This document shows positions 27,301 to 51,940 of a stretch of 64,000 nucleotides of DNA, in pieces; the first letter of the stretch is position 1, and each line of letters starts with the position of its first letter. The stretch comes from Rhynochetos jubatus (lineage: Eukaryota; Chordata; Aves; Eurypygiformes; Rhynochetidae). Below the pieces are notes generated by a model that worked only from the letters and a program-made list of their open reading frames with translations, was not told the origin of the DNA and did not search any database. The stretch spans positions 62,580,863-62,644,862 of the forward strand of contig CM050648.1 of NCBI GenBank assembly GCA_027574665.1, given 5' to 3'. The position numbers and the translations under genes were made by a program.

Positions 27301-30300
27301 TTACTTCATCCTGGACACCTATCACCTCTTCTCCCACTCACTACAGTCATGCAACTTTCTCGGTATCATAGTTCAACACTATTAAAGTACAACTACACTA
27401 ATTCACAATCCTTGCCCCCTTCCGAGAGAATCAAATCTTGGGTCCAATTTAACTTTTGGGAAGATTAGCAACGGTCTCCACCAGTGGCAGTCACATGAAT
27501 TCAAGTTTTGCCTTCGGCACTAGAAGGAACAAGCAGCAGAATGGAGCAGCAACAGAGCCAGAAACAGCTGGAGAACCTCAGCTTTATCGTGCAAGACAGA
27601 CAGGCTGACACCTGTTTTGAGGGCACTTTCATATTGTCTGAAGAGTCCTCCAAATTATTTCCATCACCTATGTAAGTTACAGGACAGAAATTCTGCACTC
27701 AAAATTTTAGGAGTCTAGCAGTATAGACCTCTTTGACAGTGCATTTTTGAAAACCATCATTAGGTTTTAATGTCAACTGCAGAAGAAATGCCCAGTAGCT
27801 GGGTGACCATTACCCCACTTACACAACAATTACAGCCTGCAGCATCTTGCATAAAAGGGTGCTAAGTGTTATTTTTCAAAGCATTTTCAAATCTTGCGAG
27901 CTTCAGAGCTTAAGGAAGTAAAAACACTGGTTTTAATCCTTAGACTGCAAGGTTTTGCAATAAAAAATCCACATGGTACATTGACACACTTCAAAATGCA
28001 CCAGTTCCAGCACCTTTCAGTGTCAGCTATTCATTGTTTTGAATGTGGAAGTTTAAACTTCTTACGCTGCTCTGCTCCACAGTATCATCATACTGGGTGA
28101 ATGCAACCTATCACCACTTTTTTCATTTTGACAGAGTAAAACAATATTTGTTTTTGTGCACTTTATTTGACCAACATTACAAAACACATTGTGGGAGCTG
28201 CCCATTCCATTTAGAAACACTGCTACAAAGGTACAAGTTCACACATTATGAAAAAAACCATTTAAATGGCCATTAATATTTTCATTAAATTATAAAGCCA
28301 CCAGCAACTGAAGTACCCTAAACAAAGTCTGTATGAGATATTAAATATACCATAGTTAGTTTCCAGAATAAGGAATTTCTCTCAGGTAGGGATGTTCCTA
28401 TTCTTGTTAGCTTCTCTGCCTAGATTAAGGAATCCAACCAAATTCCCACAGAAGCCACAGGGAGGACTCCCACCACAATGGGAAGTAGACCAAGACACTG
28501 ATAGTTTCAATCTTATAGGCCCAGCTACTCTTGATAAATTCATTAGATTGATGTCAAAGACTGACTAGTGAGATTGCTTTATTACACTATGAAGAAATAC
28601 TATCGAGCATTACCAACATCCTTAATCCATGAATTGACATTTAATATCATTCACATACTGCAATATCTGTGTTACAGATAATTATGTAAGATCAATGCTG
28701 TGAGTACACATGCACTTCTAGTCACTATTTGCTCTTAAATTATGTACAACCTGACACTATGAAAAGGTTTCTCAAATTTTGTGTAATACAGGTCAGAGTC
28801 TTTAAATGACAAATATATGAGTTTCTGATATCAAGAACAGTCTTATATGCCAAGAGCTTTTAGATACTGCACTCTAAAAGCTGAGGTCTCCAGATTTCCT
28901 CTTCTAAAGGATACACTTCGTTAAATATATAACTCTGAATTTTCTTTGATTAAGTTAAAATGTTTTCCCCAAGATCTGCCTTTAAAAGGAACTATTCATA
29001 TATATAAAACCAGTTGCTGGAATCTTCATCTTCAGTAACCTCTAGGATAAAGTGTCAAAGTATACAATCCCTTCTCTTCTAACACTTCATCTGTATTTCA
29101 AATAATCTTTTTTAAGCCTTGTCCTTAGGAAACCAAGCTAATACAGTCACACTATGCCACAAATCCACCCCTTTCCAGCCTCACCACTCCCAACACATAC
29201 ACATCACCACCTCCAGTCCACTTAATATCTAACTTCCATCAAGTGTTCACAGAATCTGATGGTTACCAACAGCAACCAAACAAATTTCACTAAATATCTA
29301 CAAGCTTTGTGAAGAGACAACAGCTGGACAGAGGAAACACACCCTTTAAATACTATTAATGGGGTGAAAAGCAGCAGCACACTTTCACTTGTTAGGCATG
29401 AGAGCGTCGGGATTGTCTAACCCTGACCCATTGTAAAGCTTTCAGCTTCATAATGAATATGGAAATATTTCCACAGGTTGAGGCAGTGTCTGGAAAAATT
29501 GCTGCTTCAATTAAGCAGAGGGACTGGTGAAGTCAGGTTCTGTTCCCACTCCCTAGCAAACTGGTACTTTTACTTATTTACAACTTGGGAAAAGCACGAG
29601 TGAGGTGATGCTTTAGCAGTGCATCCTCCTTAGTACTACTGGACTTATTTTAGTAGTCAGCATTTAATTCTTGGAAGCATTTTAGGCTTTTCTACTACAA
29701 GGAACTGCAAGAAGTAAAACTGAGTCTGACCAATAATGCTACTGGAAACAGCTAAAATAATCCCCACTTCACTTGACCATACTCCGGAACACACCAGCAA
29801 GAGACTAGCTCCAGCTCTCCTCATCGGTCACACATGTATGCCTGGAGTGTCTGACAGTGTCAAAATAATTAGCACATCACTTGATAAGTTAACCAGGTAT
29901 CAAAAGTACTCAAAAAAAGTAAAAAAGTGTCCTGAGTTCCATCCCAAAAATCACCAACACAATATCCAAGAGCTTTCCTTATGCAGTTGTTTCAATTAGA
30001 TACTTTGTTGAAAACAGTTATGCAACCTCATTAAGTTATTAGAGTAGAAGCCAGAAATTTCAGCTGCAAAGTCAGTCGTATTACATTGAAAGCTTTTAGT
30101 GCGAGGCTGTTTTTACCCATGTGTACCCAAGTGCAGACACTCCACAATTATCCAAGAAACAGCCACCTAACTACCTACAAACTGAATTCTTCCAACACGC
30201 TGCTGAATTCGCAACATTGTCCTGAAGACTGAAATGAAGACTTTCTTGGAGAATTTGCACAAGGTAGTGCCTCTTAATGTTTACTAATCACATGTACTGA

Positions 30301-31813
30301 AAGAAAAGGCTGTCAATTTGTTTGTGCAACTATTTAAATCCAAAAGCTCATTAAATCCTGGGGGTTTTTGGTCAAGTTTTTTTTCCTTGCTTTGTTGGGG
30401 CAGGGGGAGGGAGGGGAGTGTGTGGTGTTTGGGGTTTTTGGGTTGCTTTTTTGGGGGGCATGGGGTGAGGGGTTCCCCTTCTCCCAATCTGAAAGCACTT
30501 ACACAACTATGGATCAACCAAACCTGATCAAGTTTCCAAGAACAGCTACTTCAATTTCACAGGCTGCATGAAAAACTGTATTCTGCTCCAGGGCTTCTAT
30601 AATTAAATTAGCCTGGCCTTGTCTGCACAACCAAACATTTCCATAACTAAAGGATAAACCAGGCCAGGGACAGAGCTAGATGAAAAGTAATCAAGAGTCT
30701 GTAGGTCCGTTTCACAACCCATCTTGCTGAAAAGCCAAACAATTAATGCTGGCACACAGTTTAAGAAACTTGTGTCAACGCTGGCTTTGGAAAAAAAATT
30801 GCTTGTCAACAACTTATCTGTTGGTCAATTTACACGTTAAATTTCAAGTATTTACAACCACAAAAACCAAGACAGGCAGTCTGTAGTAACACTGGGTGCT
30901 TGATCCCTGCAGATAGCGGGGGTGAGGGACGGGACTCAAAATACCACTAAAAGCCTAGCTACATTCAACACTGAAGGGAACTGCCCAGTAGCTGCATTTC
31001 TGTGTCTCCACTAAAGAATGTTTTAGCCTAATAAGTAAAATGTTTCTTCATTAGCCATGACTATCAGTCCTTACACCAATTGTTCACCATCACCAGCCCC
31101 TCAAGGACATCAATCGGTAACTGGGGGGAAAACCCCTCAGCGCCGTTCAGCCCGACCGCTGTACTGGGAGATGGAAGTCCCGCAGCGCCGCCCCCGCGGA
31201 GTGCATTAGGGCGGCAGCACAAAGTCCTCGGGGCACCTCGAGGTCTACAAAGGCACAAAGTTAACAGGCAGGTGAAGGGGAAGGCGGTTCCTAGCACAAG
31301 ATTACACGCGAGTGGGGCCGGCGTGCTCGGCACGCTCGGGTTGTTCCTGCCCGAGAAGCGGCCGCTGCCCCGGCGGGGCGCCCGCAGCCCGGCCCCAACG
31401 GCCGCCGGCCGCTGCAGCCCAGGCCCGCGGCCGCCGTACGGCAGCTTCCGCAAGGGCACTATCGCGGCAGGCCACGGGCGATACCCACCCACAGCGGCCG
31501 GCTCCCGCCCGCAGCTTGGGGAAGGCCGACGGGAGCCCCAAGGGGCAACCCCTGGAGCCAGGGGAGCCAAGCCCGCACTGCCCTTCGGGGCTCGGGGGAC
31601 GGCCGGTAACCCGCAGCGTCCTGCCAGCGCGGCGCCGGGCTCCCCGCCTCTCCCTTTCCGGACACGCACCTCGTCCAGAAACTTGGTGACATCGTAGATG
31701 CGATGGTGCAGGACGATCCAGGTGCTCTGGCTGTTGTTGTGCTTCTGCACCTCCTCCAGCCGGTAGTACCGGCCCCGCCACGACTCGCTCCCGGTCTCGC
31801 TGGAACCCACCAT
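18295..31813 (-). CDS. CYB5A: Cytochrome b5 type A, membrane form (five coding exons)
   Basis: A haem protein that passes electrons to fatty-acid desaturases, cytochrome P450s and other ER enzymes, held by a C-terminal tail in the ER membrane. Exons on the minus strand are 31813-31670, 23527-23399, 21784-21755, 19235-19201 and 18373-18295, all with GT-AG introns and compatible phases. Together they make 417 nt, or 138 residues, the usual length of avian cytochrome b5. The haem pocket carries HPGGEE with axial His49, and VGHSTDAR with axial His73; the 24-residue spacing is that of the family. Residues about 115-138 ([20 protein letters not shown]) are the hydrophobic anchor, ending in MSE. The ATG at 31813 is chosen because MVGSS agrees with the chicken protein as I remember it and has G at -3 and +4. 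The frame is open further upstream but has no ATG. One difference is DDRAKL where most relatives have DDRPKL. An alternative exon for a soluble isoform was not identified. Confidence 0.97.
19201..19235 (-). CDS. CYB5A: CYB5A coding exon 4
   Basis: 35 nt encoding [11 protein letters not shown] plus two bases of Ser113. Acceptor GCTTTCCAG, donor AG|GTATAG. This is the linker between the haem domain and the membrane tail. Confidence 0.95.
20841..20868. repeat. Perfect inverted repeat in CYB5A intron 3
   Basis: Arms TATTAAGGACTAG and CTAGTCCTTAATA are exact reverse complements (13 bp each) around a 2-nt centre AA. It can fold as a hairpin or cruciform in either strand. Function unknown. Confidence 0.95.
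21755..21784 (-). CDS. CYB5A: CYB5A coding exon 3 (30-nt microexon)
   Basis: Acceptor TTTCCTTGCAG, then ten codons reading [10 protein letters not shown], then donor GTAAGT. Exactly 30 nt, so skipping it would keep the frame. Confidence 0.95.
23399..23527 (-). CDS. CYB5A: CYB5A coding exon 2 (haem-binding core)
   Basis: 129 nt, 43 codons, in phase 0 at both ends. It encodes [14 protein letters not shown] to FIVGELHP, including both axial haem histidines (His49, His73). Acceptor ATTGCAG, donor GTGAGT. Confidence 0.97.
24033..24120 (+). mobile_element. CR1 LINE 3' fragment, strongly decayed
   Basis: A plus-strand remnant of the CR1 tail: 'aacctgacctgcaagctaat', then 'tttgaactgggggttggacc' and 'ggaaccttgaaggttatgat'. 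Order and spacing follow the CR1 3' end, but identity is low. Confidence 0.6.
24637..25121 (-). mobile_element. CR1 LINE fragment, about 485 bp
   Basis: An antisense CR1 copy in CYB5A intron 1, in the same sense as the gene. From left to right the plus strand shows the decayed 3' end ('tagaatcttgtaggttgaaa'), 'gggcagcctgttccaatgcc', 'cctgagcctgctcttctcc', 'cagctgctcctcacaggact' and 'cacctcaatgtccttcttgt'. The minus-strand frame near 24.6-24.9 kb has the ORF2 pattern [20 protein letters not shown]. It overlaps in content with the fragment at 1-270 but keeps more of the 3' side. Confidence 0.9.
25906..25955 (+). other. G/T-rich stretch, possible G-quadruplex
   Basis: G runs of 4, 4, 5 and 3 separated by T-rich loops, followed by a T tract. 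The loops are long, so a quadruplex is possible but weak. It lies in CYB5A intron 1, with the G-rich strand as template. Confidence 0.6.
30399..30478 (+). other. G-rich cluster, strong G-quadruplex motif
   Basis: The core at about 30399-30417 has four G runs (4, 5, 3, 4) with loops of one or two bases, which is a classical quadruplex pattern. More runs follow (GGGG, GGG, GGGGGG, GGGG, GGGG). It sits in CYB5A intron 1, about 1.4 kb inside the gene from its start codon, on the template strand. Confidence 0.75.
31670..31813 (-). CDS. CYB5A: CYB5A coding exon 1
   Basis: 48 codons from MVGSSETG to DVTKFLDE, with the family pattern [11 protein letters not shown] and [11 protein letters not shown]. 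Donor GAG|GTGCGT. The start codon has context GACATGG. Confidence 0.97.
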
Positions 31814-31915
31814 GTCCCCCGACGCTCTCAGCCCCGCCGACACCGCCACACGCTACAGACCCCCCTCACACACACCCCCACAGGCGTCTGGGCTCAAGCC
31901 TATCACCGCCCGTTC

Positions 31916-31960
31916 CGCCCCGCCCCTCCGCCCGCCCCCTCCCCGCCGCCTTCTGATTGG
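31916..31960 (-). promoter_or_regulatory. CYB5A: CYB5A GC boxes and CCAAT box
   Basis: On the plus strand a row of CCGCCCC/CGCCC motifs (about 31916-31950) is followed by GATTGG (31955-31960), which is CCAATC on the CYB5A strand. They lie about 100-150 bp upstream of the CYB5A start codon, a normal place for Sp1-type and NF-Y sites. No TATA box was seen. Motif match only. Confidence 0.6.
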
Positions 31961-32051
31961 CGGAGCGAAATGCCTTTCAAAGAAGGCGTCCAGCTGGCGA
32001 CTGCGATGGCTAAGGGGGAGGGAGGAATTTGGGTGGCGTGTGCCGCGCCCT

Positions 32052-32076
32052 CACGTGACCAGCTGGCGGTCACGTG
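32052..32076. promoter_or_regulatory. Paired CACGTG E-boxes
   Basis: Two palindromic E-boxes at 32052-32057 and 32071-32076, 19 bp apart start to start. The first is in TCACGTGAC context and the second in GTCACGTG context, as preferred by USF and the MITF/TFE family. A third CACGTG lies at 32320-32325. Factor binding is inferred from motif only. Confidence 0.6.
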
Positions 32077-32750
32077 CCGCGATGTCCGGGTGAGGGCGAG
32101 AGGCGTGTGGGTGGTCCATGCGGGGCTCTCTGGGGCTGCCGCCGGGCTCCGAACCCGCGGCCTCCTCTCCCTTTGGTAGCGGCTGGCTGCGGTGAATGCC
32201 GGGCCGCGCAGCGGCGAGCCGATCGTTCGCTTTCACCTCCCGTTCCCCAGAGCGGCGGGGGGTGTGGGCGCGTACCTTCCCGTCCCGGCAGGGAACACCC
32301 GCCGTCTGCCGGTTTTCCACACGTGGGCCTGGCCGCTCCCAGTAACCCCGAACACCTGCCGATAGAGCCTCGAGGAGTCCTTGGTGCGCCGGCGGCCGGC
32401 GGGCCCCCTCGGAGGGGCGTAGGGCCGCGCCGCCGCCGCCGCTTGCGGGTGGCTGTGCCTTCAGCCCGCCCCCTCCGCGCGCGGCAGTTGCTCGTGCCGA
32501 AGGCGGGAAGCGCGCGACCGGCCCGGCGCCCCGCGCTGGCTCTGAGGGAACGCGGCGCAGGCGGCTTGAGGAGCGTCCCTGCCAGAGGTGCGCCCTTAGG
32601 CTCCCCAAAACCTGCCGGCCTTTCGCAGGAGCCCCGCGCCCGACCCTGGGAGAGCTCTCCCGGGGTCCATAAGCCGCGGGTTTCCTGTGACCCGCGCTTG
32701 CCTCGCTGCCGGGTGGGCTGAGGGCGCAGGGAGTAGGGCCTGGCCTTTGT

Positions 32751-35586
32751 CTTGGTGACGCCCTTTCACCCACCCACCACCCCTGTTTTCCTGCAGTTCT
32801 GTTTAAAACCTCGTTCCTTTGCTCTGGTCTCAGATGTGTTTGATGGTTTTGTTTGCTTGAGGCACCGTACACCGCTTGGGTGCCTCAGCAGTGAGAGCCC
32901 CAAACACATGCTTCGGCCAAGGGGTTTTTGTGGGGTTTGTTTACATCATAACTTTAGTGACATAAAATTTACCCAGTGTAACCTGTCCACACCTTTTTCC
33001 TTGAAGCTGGTGCATAGATTTTGTACCCCGTGTGTGTGCTGTTGTTATCTGTGCAGGACGGCTTCATATTCCCTTACTGAATACAGCTGTTGTCTTCAGA
33101 TCCCGTGTCCAGTTCATTACAGTCAGCCTAACAGGAAGGGTAGCTACTGTCCCTCACGGCTCACTGTTGTTCTCAGCTCTAATAAGGTCAGTATTAAACA
33201 TAAGACATATTGCTGCCAAGCTCTGCGATTTACCGTCCATTCTGACAGAAAACCGGTGATAGCCGTTCTCTGACTGATGTCCTGTTCAGCTCAGCAGGAG
33301 CTCTGTGGTGGTTTCAAGTTCGCATGTTGTGATTATCAGCATCTGAACATGTAATTTCTCCCACACATGTTTTCTCCTACTTGCACAGAAGGCAGTTGGG
33401 TTTGTTGCCTATGATTTATAACTGGTATTTCTATGTTAACTGGTAGTTTTCTCTTTATCCTCTGCCCTGAAGGGAGAAGCCATTTGCAAGCACTCTGTCC
33501 CATTAGCTTTTAAGATGACTAGGAAGATACAGTGAATAGAGCTAGTGGTTCCCACAGGGGAGTTGGCCTCAAACAGCAAGCGGATCACTGGAGCATTGCA
33601 GCATATGTTTTACAACATCTTCACCACAAAAATCCCCGGTTGGCCATTTAGGATTCTTTTAAACATTATGAAAGCTGAGGACCCAGCCTTTCTTTTCTGT
33701 GCTTGCAAACAGGCAACTTTTTTTTTCTCATTTGTTTGAAACGGTCCTTTCCTCCAGGCTATAGCCATAGGAATTCTCTGATGAAGTGATAATCTTGGCT
33801 GGCATTTTTAAAAAATCTACTTTTCATGATTTCTAGAAAAACTTGAAATATGTTTTCCTTTCAGGGCAAGAAACAAGGAAACGCATTATTTTATTTGAAA
33901 TTACCGTTATGAAACACTGATCTTGTGATTTTTCTAGTGTATGACTCAGGTTAAACTTTTTAAGGTGTTAGACTGTAAGCATGGCAGCAAAATCAGAACA
34001 GCAAAGTTACCTTTGACATTGCTCCTCAAAAAATATTTCCAGTTCATCGCTTTTTGATCACAATTTACAAAATTGCTTTCTAGGTGAATACCTGGTGACT
34101 TCATAAAATTTAGAAAAAAAAAATTTATTGCTGTCTTCAGTGCACTGGAAAGTCCATTTCCAAAAAGGGGTTTACAGTTAGGAGGGAGGAGAAATATTAA
34201 ATATTATAGTTTTCTCTGGTATGTTTGTTCCTGGCTTTTCATAATGAGCAGACTTTCTACCTTCCTGTTTTTTATTTGAAACACTTTGTTTGAGAAAGGT
34301 GCTGCAGTTAGAAGATGTATTTTCTTTAAATAATAAAATGTTAGATGTTCTTTTTTGTCATAAATACTCTAGTCACTTTACACTGAGCCTGGCCTGTGCT
34401 GCAATACACAGGAGCGTACGACAGGCATCCAGCAGGCCAGATAACAGCCATAACTTCATATTACTCCCACTAACATGAAATTCATTAGTACTGAATCAAA
34501 GGATCAGATTCTCAGTCTGAAATTCTGGTTCTTTTGGTTCTTATTTTTAGTGCTTTTAGGAAGTTCCAATAATGACGGAGCTGCAGCCCATCTGCTCAGT
34601 GGCATGACAATGAACACACGTGTACTCTGTATTCTGACTTCGCGTGAAATATCAGGTCGTGTGCACTTTAAGATAATGATTGCGGCCTGAGCCCAAAATG
34701 CCTCATACTCTTGAACACCAAATACAGTCAATAATTTCTGTTGTAAGGCCAAGCTTAGGATGTGAGAGACAGCTTTGGTAGAATCACTATATGTCTAATC
34801 ACATTCCACTTCAACTACCAACTAGGTTTTCTTCATCTTTGACAAATATGTAAGAGGTACCTATTAAAAATTCCCACCGAGACAAAATGCTGTTCTTCTT
34901 ACTTTTCTCCTCTGAGAGCAAGAATGGGAGAATGAATTGTCTGTGTTCATTATTAATCACATCATAACTGAAAGCAATTCTGGATTATTACAGCTTTCAC
35001 TCCAGTGTAAGACTGTACTCAGTTCTGTGTAGGTTAGAACACGGTGTTCACCTGTGTCTTGAGAAGAGGGTTGGGTTTAAGCAGGGACAACTCAAGGTTC
35101 CTGTACCACTAGGAAGGGAGGGGAAAAAAAGAAAAGATTTCTAACTTGCCTCTGAGTTTTTGAACTTTACGTTCTCTCCAGCAGGCCAGCCATGGTCTTT
35201 GTATGTCTCAGAGAGGAGATCACTGTTGAGCTCCTGGGAATTAAACTTTCTTGCCAGACAGGAGGGGATCGACATTGCAGAGTGATTCCTTAGCTCTTGG
35301 ATCCCTAGGAGATTCCAGCCCTCACATAGATTGAGGAGATGAAAAGGAAGCTTTTGTCCTTGTCTTTACTCTGATTATTTTGGTTCTTGTAAATAATTAT
35401 TTTTTCAAGTATAATACATTATTTATAGCAAAAGTATATTGAGCTGTTTTAGTTGACCAAATTATAATGCCTACCTGATCTTAATCAGAAGACGAAAGAT
35501 TATTAATTTGCTCGATACCATATACTTATAAAGTTGTGCAAACAAATATCTGTCTTATAAAAATAAATTAATTTTTTTCTTTTAAG
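32751..35586 (+). other. Region between CpG island and C18orf63 first coding exon
   Basis: Likely the 5' noncoding intron of C18orf63 if transcription starts in the CpG island; otherwise upstream flank. No coding exon was found. An acceptor-like TTTTTTTCTTTTAAG ends at 35586, suggesting a 5'-UTR exon join there. A noncoding first exon could not be fixed. Confidence 0.5.
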
Positions 35587-35622
35587 ACCCAGGTGCCTCT
35601 TTGGGGCAATCAATAATATAAC

Positions 35623-50465
<14,843 letters not shown>

Positions 50466-50687
50466 GATGTTCTGGAGTACTGAAAGAAAACTCAGGTATG
50501 CTTATTACAAAGTTTAAAATTTTTTCTGTATTAAAATAGTATCACGTCTATAATAGTTCCTTGTTTTTTGGATCATTATAATGATATCAGCTGTCTCCAG
50601 AGGAATCACTTTACTAAACAAATGGCTTCTAGAGCCAAATAATGAGGTAACAGAAGCTAAGATTCTTGGGTTTATTGGACACTAGCA

Positions 50688-50693
50688 AATAAA
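50688..50693 (+). terminator. C18orf63: Candidate C18orf63 polyadenylation signal AATAAA
   Basis: AATAAA 223 nt after the proposed stop codon. A CAG|GTATGC donor-like site at 50495 could instead splice the 3' UTR onward; another AATAAA lies near 50820. Confidence 0.5.
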
Positions 50694-51886
50694 GCTTTGC
50701 GCTTTTTTTGTTGTTTTTTGTAAAACAAGCAATGTTAAATACAAAGGCATCTTGTACTTAGTAGAACTTGGAATTTGGCTTAAATTTGAATTTTGATCAG
50801 CTCATTTTCTTTCAGACTAAAATAAACCTGGTTTTTGTGCTGCTGAGTTTCATTTGAATCTGAGCTGAAGTTAAAACCATAAACCATGAAAGTGATGCTG
50901 TGTATATTATTTAATACCGTTGCATGAATTGCAGTGTCTAAATGCTTTTGTGGTGCTAAGAACTAATCCAAGGACAAAATGGTCTGTCATACAAAATTAA
51001 TAAATTCAGGTTTATGACCAGATATTTCAACCCACATCATGGGTGGTTGTTGATAATAGAATGCAGGATAGAACAATTTTTCCTTTGAATATTCCTTTGA
51101 ATATTAAGGATACAGATAGCATATGGAAACCACCAGTTTTATTGACCGAATGCTTATCACAAGTTATCATTAGTAAAACATGCAGGAAGGAGTAGCCTAT
51201 CAGTTAACAGTTTCTGAGAAGAACAGAAGTGCATGTATTCAAAAGAAAATAATTTTTTTAACAAGATGGTCACACAGACACAACAGCACAAAAATGTATA
51301 TTGTAAGAAACAAATAGCAGACCATAGCAATAAAGAAGCAAGATTTAAACTGCGCATCTTTTAATCTGGCTTTTGGCTTCAGTGTAAGTGATAACGAGTG
51401 GGAAAATGTACATCTTGTCTCGGAGATGCTCTTAATGTCCTTCCTTCCTTTCTTTGTGTGCATAAGTTTCCTCCAGTGAACATATGTATCAGTTGTCTGC
51501 TTTCCCTAAGGAAAGTCCATTGTACGTATGGAAGCTTTCCATATAGGGCCTTCATACTTTAATATTCAGCATATCCTGTTCCTGGGTCTCCCATTTCATC
51601 TCTCCTGCTTCAAGCCAGGCGGTTCAGGCATGGTCCTTCTTCAGAGGTGACCTGTTTTAGCAATTCAGCAGAGATATCTGTAGGTCCAAAGTCTGTGACT
51701 TTTAATGAGGACTGATGACCAGAAATGGTGTCTCTTAGAATGGTCAGAATTTAACTTTTTTTTACTTAAATAAACAAAATCTAGTTTTTTTATTATTTAT
51801 GAGTTGAATGCCATGGGATCAAGTTGATCATGGTAGGCGATACTTAAACCCTGGAGAGGAAATAGTCTTCCATAAAGCATTTAAAA

Positions 51887-51940
51887 TATGATTTCTAAGA
51901 ATCTTGTATGTATGATTTCTAAGAATCTTTTATGTATGGT
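51887..51940. repeat. 24-bp tandem duplication
   Basis: Two adjacent copies of a unit beginning TATGATTTCTAAGAATCTT, one base different, followed by a partial third copy (TATGGTTTCT). Confidence 0.85.

Larger units (their letters stand above)
23528..31669 (-). other. CYB5A: CYB5A intron 1, about 8.1 kb
   Basis: Donor GTGCGT at the CpG-island end, acceptor ATTGCAG at the other. It contains two CR1 fragments (24.0 and 24.6-25.1 kb) and two G-rich stretches on the plus strand (25.9 and 30.4 kb). The first 600 bases after the donor are still in the CpG island. No other coding segment was seen. Confidence 0.85.
31100..32750. promoter_or_regulatory. CpG island between CYB5A and C18orf63
   Basis: An abrupt change from AT-rich flanks to GC-rich sequence dense in CG dinucleotides. 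It covers CYB5A exon 1, the start of its intron 1, and about 0.9 kb beyond. It contains GC boxes, a CCAAT box and three E-boxes. It is surely the CYB5A promoter. It may also start C18orf63 transcripts, whose first coding exon is 2.9 kb further on and appears to have an upstream noncoding exon; that part is inference. Confidence 0.85.

Noticed and set aside
31064-31849. 261-codon open frame on the minus strand
   Set aside because: It is CYB5A exon 1 read through its donor into a GC-rich intron; the family sequence stops exactly at the donor.
32051-32872. 273-codon minus and 215-codon plus open frames in the CpG island
   Set aside because: GC-rich sequence has few stop codons. Both strands are open and the translations are Arg/Pro/Gly/Ala-rich with no domain.
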